Assembly (NCBI GenBank): GCA_036365145.1 | Contig: JAEOAD010000603.1 | Location: 1,178,001 to 1,242,000 of the forward strand | Reading direction: 5' to 3' | Length of the DNA stretch: 64,000 nt | Origin: Orientallactaga sibirica | Taxonomy: Eukaryota > Chordata > Mammalia > Rodentia > Dipodidae | Shown: positions 55,640 to 64,000 of the stretch, in pieces | Layout: the number at the start of each line of letters is the position of its first letter | Numbering within the stretch: position 1 is the first letter of the stretch | Notes under the pieces: generated by a model | Seen by the model: only the letters and a program-made list of their open reading frames with translations | What the model was told of the DNA's origin: nothing | Database searches by the model: none | Translations under genes and position numbers: made by a program

Positions 55640-58600
55640 TTAATGATCTTAACTCACCCACGAGGTGACACAGATTATCAGGCTGGATCAAAACCTGGAC
55701 CCTTCTATCTGCTGTCTCCAAGAAACCCACCTCACCACTAAAGATAGACACTTCCTCAGGGGGATAGGTTGGATATTCCAAGCAAATGGAAACAAAAAAC
55801 AAGTGGCTGTTGTTACATTAATATCTGATAAAATAGACTTCAAACCAAAAGTATACAAAAGGAGAAAGAAGACCACTTGTTACTCATGAAGGGAATTGTC
55901 TAACATGAGCACATCACAATCATAAATATATATGCGACAGACACAGGTGCACCACAGTTTGTAAAAAAAATCTACTCAACAATAAAACAGATATACAAAT
56001 GAACATCATCATATTTGTTGACTTCAATATTCAACTATCATCAGTAGTCAGATCAGAAAATCAACAGGGAAATAGTAGATCTTGTTTTAGTCAGGTTAGC
56101 ATTGCTGCCAGAAATCACCTGACCTAGAGCAGTTTGTAGGGATAAAAGGTTTATTTTGGCTTACAGACTCGAGGGGAAGCTCCAGAATGGCAGGGAAACA
56201 TGATGGCAGGAGCAGAGGGTGGACATCACCCCCTGGCCAACACAAGGTGGACAATAGTAACAGGAGAGTGTTGGAAACACTGGCAAGGGAAAACTGGCTA
56301 CAATGTCCATAAGCCCATGCTCAACAATACATTGCCTCCAAGAGGAATTAATTCACCAATCTCTGTCAGCTGGGAACCTAGCATTCAGAACACCTAAGTT
56401 TATGGGATCCACCTGAATGAAACCACCACAGAGCTCAACAACATAGATCAACTAGACCTAATGGAATTTTCCACACATTCTTCTCAGCAGCCCAAAGAAC
56501 CTTCTCAAAACTTGACCATATACTAGGTCATAAAGCATGCCTTAATGAAGTCAGAAAAATTGAAGTAACTTCCTGCATCATGTCATATCACAATGCTTTA
56601 AATCTAGGAACTAACAGCAAGAGACACATCAAGAACTCCACCAGTTCCTGTAGAGTAACCAACACACTTTTAAACAATGAATGGGTCATGGAAGAAATCA
56701 AAAAAGAAATTGTAAAATTCTTAGAATTTAATGATAATGAAAGCACAACCTACCAAAACTTATACAACACAATGAAGGCAGTCATAAGAAGAAAATTCAT
56801 AGCCATAAATGCCCTCATTACAAACACAGAGAGTTCACAAATTAATAACCTGACTATCCACCTAAAGGCTCTGGAAAAGCAAGAATAAACCAACCCAAAG
56901 AGCTCCAGATAGAAAGAAGTAATCAAGAGTAGAGCAGAAATTAATGAACTTGAAACTAACAAAACAATTTAAAAACTCAACATGAAGAGCTGGTTCTTTG
57001 AAAAAACAAACAAATTTTAAAAGTCCTGGTCAATATTATCATGAAAAAAAAGAAGTCTCAAATTAACAGTCAGAAATTAAAAGGCTAAGATCACAACAGA
57101 CATCAATGAAATTTGAAGAATCATCAGGACATATTTCCAAAACTTTTACTCCACAAAATTGAATAATCTGGAAAAGAATGGAAAAATTTCTAGATTCATA
57201 CCACCTAATGGAAGAAATGGATGATTTCCGAGAGTAATACCACCTATGAAAACTAAACTCAGAGCAAACTCATTTCCTAAACAAACCTATCACATCCATG
57301 GAGATTGACAAGGCAATCCAAAACCTACCCCAAAAGAAAAGTACAGGAGTGGATCACTTCTCAGCACAATTCTACCAAACCTTCATTGAAGAACTGAAAT
57401 CATTTTTTCTCAAACTATTTCACATAATCAGGGACCAGGTAGTCCTTCCCAACTCCTTTTATGAAGCTAGCATCACCCTAATAACAAAACCACACAGAGA
57501 TGTAACAAGGAATGAAAATTATAGGTCTATATCCCTAATGAACTTAGATGCAAAGATTGTGAAGAAAATCCTTGCAAACCAAATTCAACAACACATCAAA
57601 AGCATTATCCACATTGATCAAGTAGGCTTTATCCCACGGATGCAGAGATGGTTTACCATATGGAAATTAGTCAATGTAATACACCACATAAATAAACTGA
57701 ACCATAAGAACCACATGATCACCTCACATGATGCAAAGAAGGCCTTTGATAAAGTACAACACCACTTCATGATCAAAACACTGGAAAGATTCTTTTATTT
57801 CTCAACACAATAAAGGCTATATATAAAGCTCCTAAATCCCAAACAATACTTAATGAAGGAAAACTTAAGGAGTTCCCACTGAGATCAGGAACAAGACAGA
57901 GGTGCTCACTCTTACCACTGCTCTTCAACATAGTACTAGAATTACAAGCCCAAACAATAAGACAGGAGAAAGAAATAAAAGGGATTCAAATTGAAAAGGA
58001 TAAAGTCAAGTTAGCCCTATTTGTAGATGCTATCATTGTATATATAAGTGACCTAAAACTCTCCATCTCAAGACATTGAAAGGTGATAAATTCCTTCACC
58101 AAAGTGGCAGGATATTAAATCAATGCACAAAAATCAGTAGCTTTTCTATTTGCAAAGAACAAATATAGAGAGAATTAAATCAATGAGGTTATCCCATTTT
58201 GAATAGCAACAAAAAATTAAATACCTTGGAACAACACTGACCAAGGATGTGAAAGACCTATATAATGAAAACATTAAAAAAAAAAAAAAAAGCTCAAGAA
58301 GGAAATTGAAGAGAACTTAGGAAGATGGAAAGACCTCCCATGCTCCTGGATAGGTAGAATTAATATTGTGAAAATGACAATTCTACAAAAGCAATATACA
58401 GATTTTACACAGTAAAAATAAAAATTTTACACAAAGATTGAAAAAAAATTATCTCAAATTTCATATGTAATGACAGGAGGCCTCGGATATCCAAACATAT
58501 CCCAACTTGGTACTATAATAAAAATAGAAACATAAACCAATGGAACAGAATTGAAGACCCAGACCTTAGGTCAAGTAACTTCAGTTGCTTGATCTTTGAC

Positions 58601-59265
58601 AAAGGTACCAAATAATGTAGACTGGAGAAAAGACAGCATCTTCAACTAATGGTGTTGGACAAATTGGATGATGATATGCTGAAAAATGAAATTAGACCCA
58701 CTCATTTCTCCATACCCAAAAATCCAGTCCAAATGGACTAAACACCTCAATATAAGACCTGAAACTCTTCAACCCCTGGAAAAAAAATAGAAGGCACTTT
58801 CCACAGTATAGGACTGGGAAAAGACTTCCTAGACAAAACCACAGTAGCCCAGGAAATTAAACAAGCACACAACTAATGGGATTCCATGAAGCTTAAAAGC
58901 TTTTGCACAGACACAAATGCCATAAGCAGAGCCAATAGATTACCCACTGAATGGGAGAAAAATCTTTGCCAGCTATACCACTGACATAAGCCTAATATCT
59001 ACAATGTACAAAGAACTCAAAAAACTCAACCATGTTCATAGCTGATCAATTCATAATAGCTAAAAACTGAAATCAACCCAGGTGCCCATCATTGGATGAA
59101 TGGATAACCAAGATGTAATAAATCTACGTGATAGAATTCTACTCAGCAGTAAGAAAAATGACAGAAAAATATTTGTAGAAAAATGGTCAAACTTGGAACA
59201 GATCATTCTAAGTGAACTCACACAAAAAGACAATCATCACATGGTATCATTCATGTCTGGTTCCC
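55640..59265 (+). pseudogene. L1 ORF2 pseudogene
   Basis: Longest open pieces: 55665-55889 (endonuclease N-terminus, 'CCLQETHLTTKDRHFLR'), 56580-56888 (linker, 'NNEWVMEEIKKEIVKFL' and 'ALEKQE') and 57298-57813 (171 codons of reverse transcriptase with '[17 protein letters not shown]', '[16 protein letters not shown]' and 'VIHHINKL'). The catalytic FADD box is degenerate: 58020-58031 reads Phe-Val-Asp-Ala, which removes one of the two adjacent metal-binding Asp residues. A homopolymer of about 17 A (58275-58291) shifts the frame. Near 59028 about 300 bp are missing relative to other copies. Confidence 0.88.
56083..56430 (-). mobile_element. Solo MaLR-type LTR inside L1 ORF2
   Basis: In element orientation it starts TGTGGTGGTTTCATTCAGG and ends CCTGACTAAAACA (348 bp), as a rodent MaLR LTR. 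The flanking 5-mers are GATCT and GAGCT, and the uninterrupted L1 at 52335 reads ...GAGCTCAAGAACA. The LTR therefore entered the L1 after the L1 had inserted and has since lost its internal region. Confidence 0.8.
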
Positions 59266-61001
59266 AACCTGGATCAGCCCTCCTTGCTGACATACCTGAA
59301 CTGCATATCAAGGCTTGTAAAATAGAGAGGGTAGGGCTTGGAGGAAGGATAAGGGTGGTGGGGAGAACCCAAAACTGAACCGAATGTGATCTTGTGCCAT
59401 GCAATCCTATATCCTGCAGGTTAGACTAAAAGGTGGAACCCTCAAGAGGACTTTAAGGGGAGCACCTGAATCAAAGGGCCCTGGAGAGGGTAAGATGAAC
59501 CCTAACTTTAAATTTCTCCTGTTTCTCTTTCTTCTCTGTCTTTTTCTTTTTCTTTTCCCTTGTAACTGGCCTATAATTTACAGGATGTAGTTTACATACA
59601 CAATGAGCTTTTGATCAGAGAGACCAACTAGATCTCCCAAAACAAAAAAGATAGACTTTTGTCAGAGTACTTGATTACCCACCAAAGGTTAATGGTAAAA
59701 CCCTACTGCTGAAGACACCATATGTTGTCAGTTTGGACCACAAAGAGACCTGTATGGAATCTGGAAGCGACCCAGTCCCCAATTAGCCCATCTAGTGCTA
59801 GAAGGCACTACATGAGCAACCAGGGCAAAGTTATCAACATCTGTCCAAGCAACTCAAAGTCTAAGTGACTCAGAAGCAATCAACCTGAACTGATACTCAC
59901 ATAAGTGCAATAGTGGCACACTGCCATTGTGGGTAACCAACTGTTCTTGGATTGGCTAACAGATCAGTTCCATGGAAAGGAAACCATATCTGGGACTGGG
60001 AAAACAGAATCATATCTGATAATGATTCTGCTTTCCATTGTCAAGCTCCCACTAATCTTGGGCTATCAGAGGCTGTGCACCCTTTAAATTCTCTTTATAT
60101 TAAAAATGGTTACCCCATTTAACTAGTGATCACTTAATTTTCTGTTGGAGAATCTGATTCTCTTTTTCAGACAGGAGCTGGACCTGAGAAGATAAATGAT
60201 CCAGTGCACTCCACCACAGCCCAAGCAGAAATCAAAGAGGAATTGGAGAAATAGCAAGGATGTTGCTTTCTTAGGGAATCTGATATCAGCACAAGCATGA
60301 AGGAGACAGACACTGAGGACACTCAACACCTACCAAACCAGAGATCCAGAGGCTCCTAAGTGCCCATCAATGAAGTAGACTTAAAATGCACCCAACATGG
60401 CTCAGGGAATTTTGCAGAAGAGGGGGCAGAAAGATTGTTAGAGACACAAGTTGGGACCTTTTGCACAGAGACATTGCTCTCCCCCATAACTGACTGCTGC
60501 CCCCATAATACATGACTCATAATCCCCATGGGGTTGATCTGCATCCCCGATGAGGAAGGCCTCTTCAGAAAAGGGGCAGGGAGGAGGGAAAGTATGTTAA
60601 CAACATGCATTATTTATGCACTAAATATGTCCATATCTAATAAAAATAAATTTTAAAAAAGAAAAATAATAGGTGAATACTTTTAAGATATGACTATATA
60701 TTCATATAACTCAAAATTGCAGCAAACCCCAGCAGATGATTTAGACATGAAACTTTACAAATAATTATTCACAGATAGAAATTTAACAAATGAAATCCAT
60801 GCTTAGCATGATTACTTAGTAAGTATTTTAAAGTTAAAATCATTAGAGTATACAACTGTATATGCCTTAGAATGGCTAATAAACTGATAAAATCCAAAAG
60901 TACAAATGTTGGCAACAATGTTGTACTAATTAGAATTATGGGGTATTTTGAGCAGTAATTCAGAATGACTCATGTTCCCTGTAAAATAGTTTGTCAATGA
61001 C

Positions 61002-61154
61002 ATATATGTATATATGTATATATGTATATATGTATATATGTATATATGTATATATGTATATATGTATATATGTATATATGTATATATGTATATATGTATA
61101 TATGTATATATGTATATATGTATATATGTATATATGTATATATGTATATATGTA
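61002..61154 (+). repeat. Perfect 8-bp tandem array (ATATATGT)n, about 19 units
   Basis: The period is exactly 8 bases over 153 bp with no mismatch that I can find. Its translation (MYICIYVY...) is meaningless. Confidence 0.97.
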
Positions 61155-61200
61155 AATCCACCTTTGCTGCAGAAATCTAAGGTGCAGAAAATAAAGTTGT

Positions 61201-61348
61201 GAGCCGGGCGTGGTGGTGCATGCCTTTAATCCCAGCGCTCGGGAGGCAGAGTTAGGAGGATCGCTGAGAGTTCGAGGCCACCCTGAGACTACATAGTTAA
61301 TTCCAGGTCAGCCTGGACCAGAGTGAGACCCTACCTCACAAAAACAAA

Positions 61349-61385
<37 letters not shown>

Positions 61386-61412
61386 GAAAAGAAAAGAAAA
61401 GAAAAGAAAGTT
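61201..61412 (+). mobile_element. Young B1-type SINE with (GAAAA)n tail
   Basis: 'GAGCCGGGCGTGGTGGTGCA' to 'GACCCTACCTCACAAAAAC', then poly(A) and about nine GAAAA units (61366-61409). AAAGTTGT is duplicated on both sides. Confidence 0.94.
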
Positions 61413-61771
61413 GTTGAATGTCTGGACAATGGTTTGTAATATAATCATACATAAGTTTTATTCATTTGATCTAAAACCTTGACACAATTCAAACATCTAT
61501 GAACTGAAGGAATAGACACATCATAATGGATATGACAATAGAATATTATTCAGTAATACTGGGAAAAGTTGCTGACATCCCAAACGACATGGATAGTGCT
61601 TAAAATGAATCAAGCTAAGTGAAATGACCCAGACAGAAAATAATAGGTACTATTTGCTTCCATTAGTATAGAATTCTGTAAAAGCAAAGTTTTGTGGCAG
61701 AAAAAAAATGTTTGGTGAACACTGTGCAGGAGATCAAATAGTGGCTGGCAAAGCCACATAGGACAATATGT

Positions 61772-63758
61772 GTGTAGTGAAATACTTTATATAGAATTGT
61801 GGTAGTTGTACATAGTCATAGGTAAAATATCATTAAATTGCATAATCAACCACTGATTATGTTATTCCATATTATTTTACTTTCAGGAACCTAATTATAT
61901 AGTGGTAAGTGTGTGATTTATGTCAAGTAATGAAGCAATTCTAACTATCAGTGCTTTGGAAGTTATAGGGTTGACTTCCCACAATTCCCTGATTTAACCA
62001 AGAGAAAGACTCAGCCAAACAGTGAATTTCTTATAATACTAGCAATTGGACAGTTTTCCAAAATGTCAATCCATAAGGATTGCTTCAGACATTATTTGAT
62101 AATGATAGTCTCTCCTTCTGAAAATTTATTGAAAGACAATATTTAACATGACAGTGATAAATTAGCAAAATCATAACCAAATTAATTGGACAGAGAAAAA
62201 TACCAAGATATAGCTAGGCCTTTATCTATAATTTCTATATTTTGTTAATAAACTTTTTTTTCCAGAGATGTTTTCCTGAATTACAGATTCACAAGTAATG
62301 ATCTACCAATCTATTGATCCTTCTTGGAATTGAATATTTCCAGAGTTCAATTACTTCTATGTCTTAAATATTAAAAAAAATTATTTTAGAATTTTTGGTG
62401 CTTTCTATTCCTCCCATGATCTTCTACAAATTTGTAATTCATTTTATTATCTAATGTCAGTGATATCTCTGAGGTAAAACAGTATCCATATATCTATAGC
62501 TTCTGAAAATGATTCTGAATCAAAACCGAAGTCTAATTTCATGAGTAAAAAGTACACTACATAGGTTAGTATTAATTCCTTGGGTAATTTTATTTAAATA
62601 ACTGCTATAATGAGATCAATGAGGGCATCAGTCTTCCAATGCTGTATTTTTATTTTCATTCTCAATAGCATGAATGGAATTCATTGCTTTTGATGATGTT
62701 AAGATAGTTAATTAAAGACTTTATCTCACTCTGACAGCGATTCTAACCCCATTATGAAAATGTCATAGGATAAACAGGACAAAATATAAATGAATAGATT
62801 TGATGATGGAAATGTTAATTAACCCACCTTTTGAGATTTATTTGAGATTATTTCCACGGTCAAGGAGAAAGTACTATTCCACTCAAAAATATACTGAAGA
62901 CACTGTAAGAATTTATTCTATGTTTTTTTCTATTTCCAAGAAACCATGTTAGCATAAAAATATAGATAACCTCATAGATTCTTATCCCAGATGATTAAAA
63001 ATATCCACAGTCTATTTCATCTGCTGTAGATGTGACTACTGTGAAGATTATCTGGAAATGGATTAGAAAAAAAATGAAAGAATAACTCTTACTAACAGCA
63101 GTTATCTAGTGAAGTCAAGCTTTTGTTACTCAAAAGAAATAAATTCAAAATAATCATGCTGGCAATATATGATTTCACAAAATGTGTTAAGAAAGAGGTA
63201 AATTACAACATTGGGTTTTACCTGGCAATATTTATATATTTACTATTATATGTTTTACAGAATTATTTGCCCCACTGGTAATGTAGAGATATTAAATATA
63301 TCAACTAATATTACATGTTGAACAACATAGTTATCTGGTTCATCTAATCATCTCAATTATTATGCAAACCATTTTGTTAATATGAACTTAAAATGCCTCA
63401 TTAATGCAGAATATCATTATGATAAAAATACTGACTATAATGTTACTATTTTGAAATATCATGTTATGCTGATACCAGTTCTACATTTTTATCAAAAAAT
63501 TTGTACAAGTAATATATTTACAATATATTGTTTAATATTCCATATGAAATATATTTGATTTGAGTTAAACCTGAAGAGTAATCATCATTATAATAAATAG
63601 CAGATTTTACTGTTCAGTTTGTACCAGAATATTATTTGTGAGTACTTATTTGAATGTTTTCATTATTTAGTCAAGTGAGTTTTATTAAATTTATTATTTT
63701 AATAAGGAAAAGTCCACAAAATTTCATAATTAATTTAATGAAAATGTAACAGCTCTTC
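61772..63758. other. AT-rich intergenic DNA, apparently unique
   Basis: Two kilobases without recognisable repeat, exon or RNA gene. No open frame over 60 codons is present. Confidence 0.45.
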
Positions 63759-63761
63759 TTT

Positions 63762-63964
63762 TTTGTATCTATTTTTAATACTTTATTTGCAAGCAGAGAG
63801 AGAGAGAAGCAATGGGCACACTAGTGCCTCTAGCCACTGCAAATAAATGTTAGATGCATGTTCCACTTTATACATCTGGCTTTACATGGGTGCTGGGAAA
63901 TTGAACAGGGAGCATCAGGCTATGTAGGCAAGTGCCGTATCTGTTGAGCTATCTCTCAAGCCCT
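63762..63964 (-). mobile_element. DIP-like SINE
   Basis: 'GGGCACACTAGTGCCTCTAG', 'ATACATCTGGCTTTACATGG' and terminal 'GAGCTATCTCTCAAGCCCT'. Confidence 0.87.
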
Positions 63965-63967
63965 AAT

Positions 63968-64000
63968 TTCTATTTTTTGGAGAGAGAGAGACAGGTATAG
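63968..64000 (-). mobile_element. Probable start of another DIP-like SINE, cut by window edge
   Basis: 'TTTTTTGGAGAGAGAGAGAC' is the tail/CT-tract end of this SINE in reverse. Too little is visible to be sure. Confidence 0.5.

Larger units (their letters stand above)
55120..60667 (+). mobile_element. Long L1 (ORF1 C-terminus to 3' UTR) with a solo LTR insertion and internal deletion
   Basis: In order: ORF1 C-terminal domain in broken frame (55130-55420, 'KAMRKKQLTTYKGNP'-like), inter-ORF spacer, ORF2 endonuclease (55640-56570, split by an LTR at 56083), linker (56580-56890), reverse transcriptase (57298-58200), C-terminus (58200-59260) and a 3' UTR of about 1.4 kb to AATAAAAATAAATTTTAAAA at 60640-60660. 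Multiple stops and frameshifts make it inactive. Confidence 0.88.
60820..61770 (+). mobile_element. Ancient L1 3' end, interrupted
   Basis: 60880-60995 ('ATGTTGGCAACAATGTTGTA' to 'AAAATAGTTTGTCAATGA') and 61490-61720 ('GACAATAGAATATTATTCAG', 'CTAAGTGAAATGACCCAGAC') follow the ORF2 C-terminus of old mammalian L1s. A tandem array and a B1 separate the two halves. Confidence 0.6.

Noticed and set aside
57298..57813. 171-codon frame with polymerase similarity as a possible host or viral gene
   Set aside because: It is L1 reverse transcriptase by its sequence and by its place between the L1 endonuclease and 3' UTR. The element is broken.
61014..61202. Periodic 'MYICIYVY' peptide
   Set aside because: It is the translation of the 8-bp microsatellite.

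Overview
The window is 64 kb of AT-rich mammalian nuclear DNA. It holds no host protein-coding or RNA gene that I can recognise. The repeat content points to a rodent: B1-type 7SL SINEs, B4 (ID+B1) composites, ORR1/MaLR LTRs and rodent L1 3' UTRs. The most numerous SINE is tRNA-derived, with a 'GGCTGGAGAGATGGCTTAG' head, a body ending in '...CTGGAGGCCCTGG', a CT-rich tail and AAATAAATAA. The B1 copies carry a 'GGAGGATCGCCGTGAGTTC' / 'AGAGTGAGACCCTACCTCG' variant. This combination resembles the DIP SINE and B1 variants known from Dipodoidea (jerboas and relatives). That lineage call rests on memory of the families, not on a search.

Layout. 1-1.4 kb: the 5' end of an L1 running leftward out of the window. 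1.4-7.2 kb: intergenic DNA with B1, B4 and DIP SINEs and an ORR1-like solo LTR. 7.2-15.0 kb: an L1 cluster with one 3' end on +, then two leftward elements, one of which has lost nearly all of ORF2. 15.3-17.7 kb: a MaLR LTR and a stack of SINEs inserted into nearly the same target. 17.7-23.2 kb: a young direct tandem duplication (period about 2.7 kb) carrying an L1 3' UTR, two B1s, B4, DIP SINEs and a CA/TA microsatellite. 23.3-33.1 kb: old L1 pieces and scattered SINEs. 33.16-35.16 kb and 38.60-40.58 kb: two complete non-autonomous LTR retrotransposons of one MaLR/ERVL-like family in opposite orientation, each with perfect 5-bp target duplications and a shared 97-codon ORF. 40.6-51.5 kb: low-complexity intergenic DNA with old L1 fragments and SINEs. 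51.8-60.7 kb: two rightward L1s, both with internal ORF2 deletions, separated by a scrambled L1/B1 mosaic. 60.8-64.0 kb: an ancient L1 3' end interrupted by a perfect 8-bp array and a young B1, then apparently unique AT-rich DNA and DIP SINEs at the right edge.

The open frames over 60 codons are L1 ORF1/ORF2 remnants, the MaLR internal ORFs, microsatellite translations or SINE shadows. The window is therefore best read as a record of retrotransposition. L1 supplies the machinery that would mobilise the SINEs; the MaLR-like pair would depend on an autonomous ERVL. The most unusual items are the inverted MaLR pair with its ORF and octamer-bearing LTRs, the fresh tandem duplication with a breakpoint inside a SINE, and the interleaved mosaic at 54.3-55.1 kb, which may be template-switching or an assembly error. 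I see nothing that amounts to a new multi-gene system.
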